Source of the DNA: Euborellia annulipes
Lineage: Eukaryota > Arthropoda > Insecta > Dermaptera > Anisolabididae
Reading direction: 5' to 3'
NCBI GenBank assembly: GCA_023213315.1
Contig: JAKCPI010027536.1
Span: forward strand, 1 to 64,000
DNA length: 64,000 nt
Shown piece by piece: positions 46,897-58,199 of the stretch (position 1 is its first letter; each line of letters starts with the position of its first letter). Made by a program: the position numbers and the translations under genes. Under the pieces are notes generated by a model. It was not told the DNA's origin. It saw only the letters and a list, made by a program, of their open reading frames with translations, and made no database searches.

Positions 46897-47003
46897 CTGG
46901 TATGTGGAATTCCTACACCACCGTTGAGAATTTTGTATAGTTTGCTTTCATAGAGGAGCTGTGGATGTCGGGCTCTGGCAGATTCTAATTTGACAGCCAC
47001 CTC
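46897..47003 (-). CDS. CkIalpha: Casein kinase I alpha, coding exon 2
   Basis: 107-bp exon encoding residues 43-77 plus two bases of Arg78. It holds the VAVK motif with ATP-binding Lys47 and the helix-C Glu61 (LLYESKLYK), then GGVGIPH. The acceptor is TTTACAG. The donor reads AG|GTCAAT, weaker than consensus, but joining to exon 3 restores Arg78 (AG+G) and continues with WYGQE, so the boundary is secure. One oddity: residue 77 is Thr (ACC), where the family motif IPHIR normally has Ile (one base different). This may be a real substitution, an allele or a sequencing error. Intron 1 is 3,710 bp; intron 2 downstream is 31,334 bp. Confidence 0.94.
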
Positions 47004-47756
47004 CTGTAAAAGATAAGTTAATTAGAAAGCGTCCTTGGAAAACAATCAAGAAAATTAAAATCGATAGATGAAATATTATGCGTTAGATGACCATCGTATA
47101 AAAAAAAGTTTATATAATTTTGTAATATATTGCAATTTGGGTTGCCAACCTGAATGAAGTTATTTTATTTTTTTTTTAAATAAGGGATTCACTTGTTGTG
47201 GTTACGACTTTGAACACCTGAAGAAGAAAAAAGTCATTCTTATATGATTTGAATTATTCAATGAAATATATCTCTCACATTACGATTTGATAATCATGGT
47301 GGGTGGTAGGACACTATTCTGCCGGTAATATAGACTGCTAAAGAGGTAAGTTAGTATTTATAAGGTATAACTGACCTAAAACCAAAGAATTCCTTCTAAG
47401 TAAAGAAAATCTTGCTCCATTACGTAAAATCCGAAAAAAAAATTTTAAAACCCGAAATTTTTCGGATCAAAATGTATGTGTTGGTAATCCTAATTGTAAT
47501 AATTTAAAAAATATATGATTTAGATTTTATTGGCTTTATTTTAAATGAAGTTAATATTTTGACAAAAATATCTACAGTATAAAGATAGGTATTGTAACTT
47601 CTTGTAGGTAAGCAGTTTTGGAAATATAGGTTATCAGTAACTTTCTTTTAGTGATTTTTTTATTAATTATATAAGTAATGAATTATTTTCTCTCTTTTTT
47701 TGCAGAATAAAAAAAGCCTACAATTGCTTGAAGTTGTGGGCTGTGATGTGATGTGA

Positions 47757-48060
47757 TTATAATGAAGGGATGGAGATATCAGCCAAATCGGAATGCTCGA
47801 GGTTCAATAAAACTCCAAGAATAAGACGTTTCGGCCTGAATTTATTACTATAAATGATCTTGGGCGCAGGATATAATTTTGTATGAAACAAATAAATTTT
47901 ATTATTGACTGGTTCAATCACATGTGCGCTTTGCGTTATGTGTATAATTTCCAATAACTGAAGATGTCCAAATAAATTCAGGCCGAAATGTCTTACTCTG
48001 GGAGTTTTAATGAACCTAGAGGATTCCGTTTTGGCCGATATCTCCATCTCTTCATTATAA
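47757..48060. mobile_element. Foldback element with hammerhead-like motifs (copy 6)
   Basis: Palindrome with ends TTATAATGAAG and CTTCATTATAA (one base differs). Plus strand 47953-47997: AATAA, CTGAAGA, T, GTCC...GGCC, GAAA, TGTC, TTACT (4 of 5 pairs). The left arm on the minus strand keeps GAAACGTCTTATT, whose TTATT fully pairs with AATAA, but has CCCAAGA in place of the CUGANGA box. Confidence 0.5.
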
Positions 48061-48792
48061 ATATGAAAAAGTCTGTTTATTCAAAATAGAAAAACCTTAG
48101 TGAAGAGAAATTTAATGGAGACTCATTCAATTCTACAAGAGATAAATTGATTTTTAAAAATTCAGAAAATTTCCAATGATTTTCATCTTAAAATAAAAAA
48201 TAAAAATGAAATCACATGAAATAACGCTTGTGAGTCCTTTAATTTTATCACTGACTCTATATAAATATCTTGAAAATTATTCATATTAACTTTGCTTATA
48301 AAACATTATTATATTCATGTGTTTGAGAATAGAGTTGACAGCTGATTTGATAAATAAATCAATTATTTAATATATTAATATATCAAAAAATGATAGATAG
48401 ATAAAGCCAGCGAGAGTGAGTTTTCAATAAAATAGTCATTCTATTAAATCCAAGCTTAAGAATAAAAATTTTTTTAGAAAAAAAACTTTGATTAATAAAG
48501 TCCAAGTAATTATTAAGTATATTTAATGAATTGGTACACAATTTGAAGAAATTAGGCCAGACAATCCTATCAAAACTTGATTTTTTTTTAACGTTAAAGA
48601 TGAGACAGGCCTGTACAAGCAAGACCTCGAGCTAAGATTCAAAACAAGTTTCTAAAAATAATTTTTATTATCAATGGCGTAAATGTGGATGAACAAGTTT
48701 TAATGAAAAGAAAAATTAAAAAAAATACTATCAAAAATAATTTAATTGTAAACTTTAATACCTAATGATTAAAATACCGCAATTATCTTGTA

Positions 48793-48950
48793 CAGTGAGT
48801 GATAAAATTAAAGGACACATGTGATTATTATTTTACATTTTATAGAAGAGGAAATTTTTATTGGAAATTTTAAACGTTTGAACCATGAAAGGTTTTTTGA
48901 CAACAATTTTTAATAAACAATGAAATAATGACATGTGGAAAACGCTTGAA
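48793..48950. mobile_element. Tc1-type MITE, diverged copy
   Basis: Starts CAGTGAGTGATAAAATTAAA after TA, then ACATGTGATTATT. It shares TTTTTATTGGAAA and ATGAAATAATGACATGTGGA with 49392-49596. Confidence 0.5.
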
Positions 48951-49391
48951 TGAACTAACGAACTCTCTTCACTAGATATTTTAAATTAGTTTCCTATATA
49001 AATTTTTTACTTAAAAAAAAATCAAATTTTATTTATATATCATGTGAATAGGCTACTCAAAGTTTAAGACCACTAACTTAAAAAATTCTGTAAACAAATC
49101 ATTAAAGATAAAAAATAAACTTCTATTTAAGGGTAAATTTTTTGTTATTTATATCCTTGATTTGAAGAAAGCTTCAAATGTCTTATACAAAACATTACAC
49201 TTAAATAAAAAAAAAAAAATTATTAAATGATATTGACGATAAAAGTAAGAAAAATACAGACACTTATCTTAAAATAATATTTTGGAATCTTAAATAAAAC
49301 AATAGTAGTAAAGAAATGTTTTATATAATTAGATGCCTTTCTCAATTTTAAATGAGGAAACTAAACATTCTTGAAGAAAAAGTTTAATGTA

Positions 49392-49596
49392 CATTGAAGG
49401 ACAATATTAAGCCCCACCCATGCGTTTTTTACTTGTGATTATTTCATTGTTTTTAAAAAAATATTATAAATTTTTTATTGGAAACTTTCATAGTTCAAAC
49501 CTAGAAAATTTCCAAATAAAGATTTTTATTTTCTTTTATAAATACAATGAAATAATCACAAGTGGAATGGGTGGAACTTAATATTGTCGTTCACTG
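49392..49596. mobile_element. Tc1-type MITE, TA duplication
   Basis: 205 bp. The left end CATTGAAGGACAATATTAAG faces CTTAATATTGTCGTTCACTG; next come CCACCCAT and ACTTGTGATTATTTCATTG with its complement. Flanked by TA on both sides. Related copies are at 48793 and 37773. Confidence 0.75.
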
Positions 49597-49599
49597 TAC

Positions 49600-50700
49600 A
49601 AAAGAATAATAACAAAATATAGGCCTATAATTTACACTAAGAAATATTATTTATGATCTTTATTAAAATAAAAATGAAGGATCTAGAAAATATTTTCTAT
49701 TGCTTATTTTATTTCAGAGGTTCTTTTTAAGATTTTATCCAAAATGACAATCCCAAGACCTAAAAGTTTTTCTTAAATGACAAGTTTAAACAAGTATAAA
49801 TACAGAATGCAAAATATCAAGTAAATTTTTAAATCCTTCAATAATTAAAAAAATTTTTAATACTTTCACTTTCTATATTTTATTTTTATTGGTTTTGTTT
49901 TTTCAAAAAAAATTCCCTTAAAAGCCTCACATACAAACATACACAACAGTTTATGTTAATATTAAATTTCAATTCAATAAGTTTCATTTTGAGCAATTAT
50001 GAGCATAATATTCTTTCTTCTGCACTCTTTTTTTATAGGATATTTTTTGGGAGGAATCACAAAAAAATATTTTTAAAATCAACTTGTGAGTTCGGAGAAA
50101 ATTATGGAGAAGCCAAATGTAAGAATATTTTTATAAAAATCATTTAATACTATTATTGACTATCTTATATTTTGATATCTTCTTCTCACTTGGCACTAAT
50201 TTATTTTTTAGAAAAGAAAAATTTTCAAATCCAATTATAAACGAATGCTTATGGTGGAATGTACAGAATCAACGTCTGATGAAATTTATTATTCATAAAA
50301 ACAATTGACATGAGGCATAATTCTAATTTAATATAACTTGATTAAAAATTCGAGAAGATATTGTACAGTATATTTAAAAATTTCGAGGAAAGGGGTCTGA
50401 GCCTACACGAAAAAAAATGCCCCCAGATTTAAGAAAAATTTTAATCATTAGCTATGAATAAACCCTTCAAATTAGCTTTTGTGATATAATTAAATGTCAA
50501 AAATTTTGACAGAAGAATAAATTTAATCTAAAATTTATATAAACATGTGAATATTTAAGTAAAAAATAGAACCTGATGCTGTTAGATATAATAGTGATGT
50601 TTCTAATTAGTTTGAACAATAGAATTTAGCTTCACTTTTTGAAATTTATATTTATAAGTATAAAAAAAGATTAAGTAATAAATTAATTAAAATATCAATT
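49600..50700. other. AT-rich intronic stretch, nothing recognised
   Basis: Start of kinase intron 1; no repeat family or coding signature. Confidence 0.5.
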
Positions 50701-50713
50701 AAAAAATACGTAC

Positions 50714-50839
50714 CTCTCCATTTGTGATATTTATACCAAGGTATATGTCACCAAACGAACCACTTCCAATTTTACGAACTAAACGGTATTTACAACCAAC
50801 TATAAATTCTTGTTTTCCAGATGGTAGATTGGCCGCCAT
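50714..50839 (-). CDS. CkIalpha: Casein kinase I alpha, coding exon 1 (N-terminus)
   Basis: First coding exon of a Ser/Thr kinase of the casein kinase I alpha type, which phosphorylates primed and acidic sites and acts in Wnt/beta-catenin and Hedgehog signalling (family knowledge). It encodes residues 1-42: a short family-specific leader ([15 protein letters not shown]), then the glycine-rich ATP loop GSGSFGDIY at residues 25-33, ending NITNGE. The start is the ATG at 50839, in good context (ggccgccATAG read on the plus strand). The exon ends exactly at a GTACGTA donor, in phase 0, at the same residue where the vertebrate gene is split as I recall it. Exon 2 follows at 47003. The gene runs away from melted. 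Confidence 0.95.
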
Positions 50840-52508
50840 AGTTAATCGTTTTGGGCTAACACACTTATTTTGGGGTGAGGATGAATTTTAGAAATGTTAA
50901 AAGATTGACAAAAATAAAAAAAAAAAAGAATGAAATCGATAGAATCCGTTGAGGGGAGAACACTATCACAGAACAAGAAGTATGAAACACGCCAACATTT
51001 CTCTTGCTATGAACTGCAACTGAGGACGAATGGGACAAAGCGGCGCGAGGCCTTCTGGGCTCTTCGAGGCGCAATCACTTCGGTAGTCAAGCGACCATTT
51101 CAATTTTTGAAAAAACAATCGAAATATTTTAAAATTTACAAACAATTTTATAAAAAATTTTAATATTTTACAAAGATATTGATTTACAACAATATCTAAT
51201 AAAAATATCAATAAATAAAATGTAAATAAAACTTTTTTTTTTATTTAAGCGCCATATTTAAAATTAAAAAATTTTAAATTGTTTTATCTAACAAAAATTA
51301 ACACGATTGAATAATGTTTTTAAAATTAATTTATTAAAAAATACAAATTTTTTTTAAATTTTTGTCTATTTTTGATAGACGTTTCTATATAAAAATTATT
51401 TTGATTTTTTTTTTAAGTGGAAAGAATTATATTCTTAAAGAATTTATTTATAAAGAATTATATTCTTAGAGAAGTTTGAGAAAACAACAAATGATGTTTA
51501 GACAAAATTTATTTTACAAATAGAATGTTGAAATGGGAGGTGATTGGAAGTTATTTTATATTGTTTTAACGAATGACACAATGACGCAACCAGGATTTGA
51601 AATATTTTTTAAATTGAAAAAAGACCATAAATTAGGCCCTAGATGCTATTATTCTCACTCCTAGGAGGGGGTTAACCCATCTGTTGATTGCGCCACTGCG
51701 AAATATATAATTATTAAAGTAGACTTTAAAATAATTGAAATTTTATCTGTCGTGTCATTTTTTATTTGTGAAAGTAATTTTGATTTTAATTCTAATAGAT
51801 TCTATACACATTAGAGTGATCCTTATTTTGGACTTTTTCGAATTTTTTTCGACGCTAGTCCTAAATCCGTTCCAAATATATTTTAAAAAATTTCTGCCAA
51901 ATTTCAGCTCCCCACGGCAGACAGTTTTAAATGGAAATAACATGGGAAAAGTTCTTTTGTGTCTTTAAAATTTTGTAACTAATCAACGGAACAACTTCTT
52001 GATAAGACTATAACATATTCTTATAGAAAATTTAACGCTCTACAAAAAAGGTCTCTTATGATTTGTGGGTCAAAGTTGAAGTTATAGTCAATTTCATTTC
52101 AGCTGAAAATTGGCAAGAATTTTTTTTATACATTTGGATCCGATTTCGGACTGGCGTCGAAAAAAATTCGAAAAAGTACAAAATAAGGACTACCCTAATA
52201 CACGCCATGTATTCAAAAATTGAAGCATTACTAAATTCATGATATTTTTCAGTTGTCGGACAACAAACGCCATCTAGGGAAGGAAGACGAAGACAGCAGT
52301 TGAACAGACACATTCCTTTCTGTTATGAGGACCGCATATGCAAGTATGTAGGGAGTGCAAAGAGGCCCTGCCTGTCAGCACTCTGTGAGTTGGTCAGCAT
52401 TTATCTTATTTCTGGAAGACTTGCCCTTATCTCAAATATCAACTAACAACAAGTGTCTGTCAATGGAATTATACGTCATGCTGCAATGAACAAGTCGATA
52501 AATTCAAC
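50840..52508. promoter_or_regulatory. Shared upstream region of casein kinase I alpha and melted
   Basis: The 1.67 kb between two divergent start codons. Two GC-richer islands flank an AT-rich middle. The kinase-side island (about 50930-51090) contains ATCGATA at 50935-50941, seven of eight bases of the insect DRE motif TATCGATA, and a CpG-bearing stretch around 51040-51075. The melted-side island is about 52250-52440. A MITE occupies 51815-52206 between them. No TATA box or transcription start can be fixed from sequence alone. A bidirectional promoter is an inference from layout. Confidence 0.45.
51815..52206. mobile_element. MITE between the two promoters
   Basis: Inverted repeats of about 55 bp: the left arm has TTAGAGTGATCCTTATTTTG, TTTTTCGAATTTTTTTCGAC and AGTCC. 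The right arm, reversed, has the same blocks (TTAGGGTAGTCCTTATTTTG and so on). The flanks TACACA and TACACG may be an imperfect duplication. No coding capacity. It lies about 1 kb upstream of the kinase start and 0.3 kb upstream of the melted start. Confidence 0.6.
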
Positions 52509-52556
52509 ATGCATGAGCTTTTCACTCAAGTTTTATCCAAGAAAGATCTCTCAAAG
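52509..52556 (+). CDS. melt: Melted (VEPH1 family), coding exon 1
   Basis: Forty-eight bases encoding MHELFTQVLSKKDLSK, the conserved N-terminus of Melted/VEPH1 proteins, ending in phase 0 at a GTAAAC donor. The start is chosen because this ATG opens the family's signature beginning, and the next exon continues directly with AGDLFSV. Upstream ATGs at about 52479 and 52486 are in other frames. Melted acts at the plasma membrane in insulin/TOR signalling, binding FOXO and Tsc1, and in insect photoreceptor subtype choice opposite Warts (family knowledge). Confidence 0.92.
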
Positions 52557-53380
52557 GTAAACTAACGTTTTGCACTTTGCCATGCCCTATTTATTGAAAC
52601 CACTTTCCAAACCAATAAGAAAATGACGTTTTAGAAAAATGCTTAATACTCAAATATTTTTCCAATGTTTATTTCTTTTTTTCCATATTTTTTTAATTGG
52701 CGGTTGAACTTAAATAAAATATTTTTATAATAAAACAGTATTTTTTGAAATATTTATCATTTCTCAAAAATAAATAAATAAATAAATAAATGATATAGAA
52801 TAAATACAATCTTAAAAAATTCATTATCTACACTAACGATTTTAAAATTCTTTAAATAAATCATGTATTTAATCTCTATCAAATTTTATAGTTTTCCATA
52901 TCCCACTGCTTACTGATAATAATTGAAAAATTATTTTTAATATTAACCATTTACAAATTTTTCTTTTTCCTTTGGTTTTCCACTTGTTTGGATAATTTAT
53001 TCCCCGCCTTCTGCCTCCCTTTCATACTAATATGCTTCCGTTAAGTATCAACATATGTATAATGTTCAATCACTTCCAATAGAAATTTAAACATGTCATC
53101 TAATATTAACCTGGGTATTCCTTTTAATTTAATATAATAATCTATATATTCAAGGCCAAACAGAAATATTACCTTAATTTTATATTTATCTTTAGAGATA
53201 CTTTTAAATGTCAGCTTTTTTCGAGATTTATCTATTTCTTATCCCCCCTTAGGCCTTCGTATTCACATGATTCTCTATTTTAGCTCAATTTTAACTTAAT
53301 TTATGACATTCCCTAAAATGAATAAAGTACCGGTATTAATATTAAATAAAGTGGCTCGAATCGGACTTTATTAAAAAACT
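52557..53380. other. Melted intron 1, AT-rich part
   Basis: No repeat family recognised, apart from (AAAT)n at 52770-52795. Confidence 0.5.
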
Positions 53381-53381
53381 C

Positions 53382-53560
53382 TGATTCCTTGTCGACTATC
53401 CGGAAACGTTTCGGTACATGCTTCGGTTATGCTCTATTCCAGTCCATTAATTTATTCGACTAACTCTGAGCTTCATATTTATCGATTAATGGACTGAAGA
53501 TGGAGTATATTTAATAAATACACCGAAACGTTTTCAGATAATCGACAAGTAATGAGAGGA
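53382..53560. mobile_element. Foldback element related to the hammerhead-like family (copy 7)
   Basis: Arms: GATTCCTTGTCGACTATCCG and GAAACGTTTCGGT face ACCGAAACGTTTTCAG and ATAATCGACAAG. The plus strand has CTGAAGA at 53494-53500 and GAAACGTT at 53524-53531, but no helix I can be drawn. Confidence 0.45.
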
Positions 53561-54253
53561 TTTCGTTTTTTGGCTGGCTCTTCTCATCTATCCCTTCACT
53601 TAAACTTATTATTTTATCATTTTTTCGTGTTTGTATTAATTAAATTATTGAGTTGATTTATGCAATTTTTACTTTTTATCTTTGGGGAGAGGTGCTTTCT
53701 CCTTGAAATCACTTGAGAATTAAATGATTGTTCATAAGTGAAGAGATATCAATAATTTATTTTATTTTACTCTTATTTTTCTATACTCTAACAAAAAATA
53801 GCTAGCTTATTTTAGTAATAAATAATTTAATAAAATATTTCTGGCTTAACATTGACAGTACTGGTTTAACTCTCTATTTAGAAAAAAGTAGCTCTCTCTT
53901 AAACTATGTTGTTATTGATGAAACTGTTAAGATAAACATTGAAATTGTTTACCAGACATTTGTTAATAAAATAAAATTCAATTAATCCCAGATACATTAA
54001 TTAAGATTATATATTTTCAAATTACTCAATCTTTTACTTTTTTGTATTCCTCTTTTTCTCTATTTCGTGCTACTCCTGCAAAAACAATATTCTGATGATG
54101 ATTTTCACTTAGCTGGTGGAAAAAAGAAAGGTAGAGATCAAAATAAAATTCAAAAAAATATAGAAAAACGTGATATTCAAAATGAGAAGTATTGGGAAAA
54201 AATTTTAGTTTTTATCAATAATAAAATCCGAGAGAACTTACCGTTGATGCTAT

Positions 54254-54617
54254 AAATTAGGAAAAAGCAAGTACACGAGCAGCAAAAAAAAATAAAGCCA
54301 AATGCCGAAAGAGACGTTTCTGACAAGCTTATATGTAATTTAGGCACAAAGTTGATGCAAAGTCCGAGGACAGGTATATTTTGTAAAGTCTATTCGAGAA
54401 ATAGATCCTCATGTTGCCTTAAACACTCGCCCTTTTAAAAAATATATATGTGCACGGACATTTGTGCATCAAGAATAATGGCAACTTTGTGCCTAAATTA
54501 GCTATAAACCTAAAAGGAGTGAAAATCTATTAAAAAATTTTGTCTGAAACGTCTTCTTCGGCATCCAAATGCTTTGTTTTTTGGTGCTTCTGTACTTGGT
54601 CTTTCCTAATTTATTAT
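54254..54617. mobile_element. Foldback element with GACGTTTC arms
   Basis: Arms: AAATTAGGAAAAAGCAAGTA, CAAATGCCGAAAGAGACGTT facing AACGTCTTCTTCGGCATCCA, TACTTGGTCTTTCCTAATTT. Inner arms GCCTAAATTA and TAATTTAGGC. No CUGANGA box is in place. Confidence 0.55.
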
Positions 54618-55337
54618 ATCAATAATTCCCTATTTTTTTTTATTTTCGTTTAAGATTGTCATTTAAGTCTATTTGCACCCCTCCCCTATTTATTTTAATT
54701 GATTGGTTATTGAAATACATTTTTGGGGCGATTAGCGAACCTCTGACCCAAGAGTCGAGTATTCTACATTTTAAAATTTTTTATGTACAAGAAAGAATAT
54801 TTTTAAAAATATGTTTATCAATTAAAAAAAAAAATATTTTTTAAATTATTAAAATTGCAAATTCATGACTCAAAGGTGAGAGGTCATTTTGTAGGCGGGA
54901 CCTGTTTGAAAATCTTCCTAAAACGCCTAGGGTTAACAAACGGTATTATCGTTTATTCCAAATTACATGAAAATATATTAGATTAACAAATGTTTGAAAT
55001 TATATAATAATTTCTTTGCTTATCTTTTATTCATTTATGGTAATGAAAAAAAAAAAAAATTTCAGAAAATAATACATGAAATTATAATTAAATTACCAAG
55101 TTTTCTTCTGAAGAAAATTAACTTATTTCTTAATTAGACTAATCGATCAAAAAGAAGGTATTTGAACAAATTCTCTGACTCCTTTCCGCCAACCAGCCCT
55201 GCGAATCATCACAATATATTATAAGGGTGTCCAACTTTCAAGCCTATAATATGTTTGCGGGTATTTCACCTTTGCATAAAAATTTAATCTATTAAAAAAA
55301 TCACTTTGATTAAATTAAACGATTTTATATTTTCCAG

Positions 55338-55498
55338 GCGGGAGATCTTTTTTCCGTTTCTGATCAGGCAATTGAGCCTGATCTCACGGAAGTGGTTAAA
55401 ACAATCTGCGAGATATCTGGCATGCCAGATTATGCCAACAACGACAATGATCAGAGCGTCGTCGAGATTTGCATTACTAGGGTCACATCTGCAATTCG
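55338..55498 (+). CDS. melt: Melted, coding exon 2
   Basis: 161-bp exon encoding residues 17-69 plus two bases of Arg70. It reads AGDLFSV, then [14 protein letters not shown], then [20 protein letters not shown], the most conserved N-terminal stretch of the family (compare the [15 protein letters not shown] pattern in vertebrate VEPH1). The acceptor is TTTCCAG and the donor CG|GTAAGTG. It joins exon 3 to rebuild Arg70 (CG+G) followed by [12 protein letters not shown]. Intron 1 is 2,781 bp and contains foldback elements. Confidence 0.95.
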
Positions 55499-55744
55499 GT
55501 AAGTGAAAAATCCATAATAATAATTTAAATTTAATTTTTTTTTTTACTTTCTCTTGCCATACAAATATCACTGGTATATTTAGTTAGGGCCCTTCACCCC
55601 TCGCCCTTCAAGCCATAGTTGCCCTTAGGGTGCCGGAAAAACAGCCTCCGGACACCCAATCTCGCGAAAGAATAAATTAAGAGCACCCTTATTTGAGATT
55701 AGACCCTTAGGGCTTCGTTACGCCGGTGACTAATATATATTAAA

Positions 55745-56208
55745 AAATCTGGTGTCTGGCCCACAGCAGACCACTTTCTCTTAGCCTTCGGTAAGAGAAA
55801 GTTGTGCACCGTGCTTGTCACACCAGATTTTTTTGTGTCGAGATATATTTAGTTTCCCATAGCACCTTAGTTAACTTGAACACTTGCATTTAATAAGTAA
55901 GAAAAAGTAAAAAAGTCAATTGATTCAAAATTTCCATAGGCTCTGTATATTTTAAATGATGACTGTTTGAAATAAACTATGGTCATTTTTCAAAATGTTT
56001 ATCTCATATTTGGATATTTTATACCCAATAGGGAATCCGTAATAAATACAAAATTTCATAAGAATTGGACGGGTCCCACTTTTTTGGACTAAGGGGACCT
56101 CAAAACATCTATATCCATCAAAATCGAATTTTTGACATGATTGCAATACTTTCTCTCTCTATATACATTTTTTCTCTATTCATATACAGGGTAAAAGAAA
56201 GTAAAAAA
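55745..56208 (-). mobile_element. R1 repeat with internal deletion
   Basis: Terminal hairpin at 55746-55832 (TCTGGTGTCTGGCCCAC facing GTGCTTGTCACACCAGA), then ATATATTTAGTTTCCCATAG. The other end (GGGTCCCACTTTTTTGGACT to GGTAAAAGAAAGTAAAA) is at 56070-56205. The middle is missing or replaced. Confidence 0.65.
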
Positions 56209-57045
56209 TCTTCTATATTTTAGCAAGTATATTTAATGGGTATCTCAGGAAATTCTCATAGCTTATTGGGCTGCAATATTTTAGAATCTGGATGGTACAA
56301 AAATATTTCAATTCTTTAGGTTTGTTGCTGGTTATCAAAAAAATGAAAAATTCATTTCAAAAATATGAAATCGTTGATTCCAGGATATCAGCTACCCAGA
56401 AATGAAAACCACATAAATGATAGAATAGGGATTAGAAAACTAACTTTTAATGTCAGGAGCTTAATTAGGCTGGTGCACTGACTGGTGCATCTCACTGAAA
56501 CTTGAATCCACGTTTGCAATGTCGGCAAATTTCATCACTACTTAAATTTTATAAAGCAATATTTAATTTCATCTAACCCGCTTTTTATTTGCTTGATTTG
56601 TAAATTGAAAAAAAAAAAAAAACTATTTTATTAATTTTTTTTTCTTTTCAAATTATAAGAAAGTACCGGTAATTATGGAAATTTTTGTCACCTTGCTGCC
56701 CTGGTACCTCGAGGCGGCCCAGTTTCTTGTAAAGCCTACCGTGACATGTCTACGAAATAGAAATTATTAATATTATTCCTTTTAGCAAATGCATAAAAGT
56801 GAAAGAGAGACTCAAGGAATTCGACCCTGAATAAAAATTAACTACTTTCCTCTTACTTTAAGACTTTAAGAAATCACTTGTTAATTTTCATTTAATATAA
56901 ACTTGTTTTGTCACTTTGTTTTTGTTTTGAAATATGAATTACTTTAAAGAATTTTTGTTTTACTGAATATTCCACACCATCTAGAGCTAAAAACAAAAAA
57001 AAAAAATATTTTATTTCGAATAATCTGTTTTTTTTTTTTTTTTAA

Positions 57046-57106
57046 TAATTTTTTTTTTTTTTTTTTTGAGAATGTATGCATAAGGTCCAAAGATCTATTC
57101 GTAGGA
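57046..57106 (-). mobile_element. LINE 3' tail, 5'-truncated
   Basis: Minus strand AGATCTTTGGACCTTATGCA, TACATTCT then A-run matches the 3' UTR and tail of the LINE at 2232-2565. It directly abuts the MITE 57108-57349. Confidence 0.6.
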
Positions 57107-57107
57107 G

Positions 57108-57349
57108 CAATGGCGTCATTTGGGGGGCAGGGGGCGTTTGCCCCCCCCCCCTCTCCCAAGGGCTTTGATTTTTATAAAATTATATATAAAATACTTTATA
57201 ATACATCTACGAGTATAGAAACTCTACAAAATTAAACAATTAAATTAAATAGATTGTGGCCAAATTTGAGTATTTGTAAGTAAATTTTAAGAAACAAAAA
57301 AATGTTTGCCCCCCCCCCTCCCCAAGAAAAAGTTTAAATGACGCCAGTG
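57108..57349. mobile_element. G-rich hAT-like MITE
   Basis: Ends CAATGGCGTCATTTGG and TTTAAATGACGCCAGTG. Flanks CGTAGGAG and CTTAGGAG agree at 7 of 8. Runs of G and C inside both ends. Melted intron 2. Confidence 0.75.
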
Positions 57350-57796
57350 CTTAGGAGTGGGTAAAATACTAAGATGCTCTAATGACTATTGTCCAGCCCT
57401 AATCATCGCATGTGCATGATGCAATGTTGCATACAATCAAGAAGAAAATGGGAAAAAAATAAATAAGAATAGAGAGCGAGACTCTTTTGGGGAGTCTAAC
57501 AATAAAAAGATACTTGTGGAGGTTATAGATTTGATGGTTTGAAGATTGTATTAGGGAGGTCTTGGGGACAGAATAAGACTGGAATTGGCAGGTTTTACTA
57601 GTCGTGAGTTTACTGCATAATGCATCTTTTGTGTTTCGGACAAATGTTGCATCTGGTTTTTAGTTCGGCAAATCATCGGCCATGATAATATCTGTAAGAG
57701 ATTGACAGCGCAGTGACGCTTCTTCTATGATTTAATGGCTGATCCAGTCAGAGATTCATGTAAGCTTAATATCAAAATTTGAAAAAATTTTCACAG

Positions 57797-57941
57797 GGAG
57801 ACTGATTCGATAGAACAGCATGCCGAAGCCCTTGTCTCGCTTCTTGAATCGTGCCTTAATCATAATTTACAACCATCACACAAAGATGAAGATCCGCCTC
57901 ACGCCAAAATCGCCTCCGATGTAATATCATGTATTTTTCTG
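57797..57941 (+). CDS. melt: Melted, coding exon 3
   Basis: 145-bp exon completing Arg70 and encoding residues 71-118. The conserved run [18 protein letters not shown] is diagnostic for the family. The acceptor is TTCACAG and the donor CTG|GTAATA in phase 0. Intron 3, which follows, is only 83 bp, in contrast with the 2.3-kb repeat-rich intron 2. Confidence 0.95.
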
Positions 57942-58024
57942 GTAATAGAACATTTTTAAAATTAATAATACTTTTTCACTATTTTCTATTTAATTATAAA
58001 TAAAAATTATTTTTAATTTTCTAG

Positions 58025-58199
58025 AACTACAGCAAAAAGTCCGTAATGAAGCGAGCTTTACCAGTTGCTGTGAAATTTTTACATAAAGGAAATAGAGAAC
58101 TATCAAGAAATATGTCTTCATATTTATCTTTGGCCGCAATAGAAAGCGCAGAATTACTTGCTAAACATACTCAACTAATTATTGATTCAATACTCTCAG
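58025..58199 (+). CDS. melt: Melted, coding exon 4
   Basis: 175-bp exon encoding residues 119-176 plus one base of Gly177. It contains [20 protein letters not shown] and [18 protein letters not shown], the helical-repeat region shared by Melted and VEPH1. The acceptor is TTTTCTAG. The donor is CAG|GTAATTT, and Gly177 is rebuilt from G+GT in exon 5. Intron 4 is 2,212 bp and holds R1 repeat sequence. Confidence 0.95.

Larger units (their letters stand above)
47004..50713 (-). other. CkIalpha: Casein kinase I alpha intron 1 (3.7 kb)
   Basis: The interval between exons 2 and 1. It contains a foldback element (47757-48060) and two related TA-flanked MITEs (48793-48950 and 49392-49596). The rest is AT-rich with no coding signature. 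Confidence 0.9.

Noticed and set aside
51735..51968. 77-codon frame upstream of melted
   Set aside because: Most of it is the left arm of the MITE at 51815-52206.
54254..54617. Hammerhead-like motif in this foldback
   Set aside because: The arms contain GAAACGTC, but no CUGANGA box lies upstream at a usable distance, so it is listed only as a foldback.
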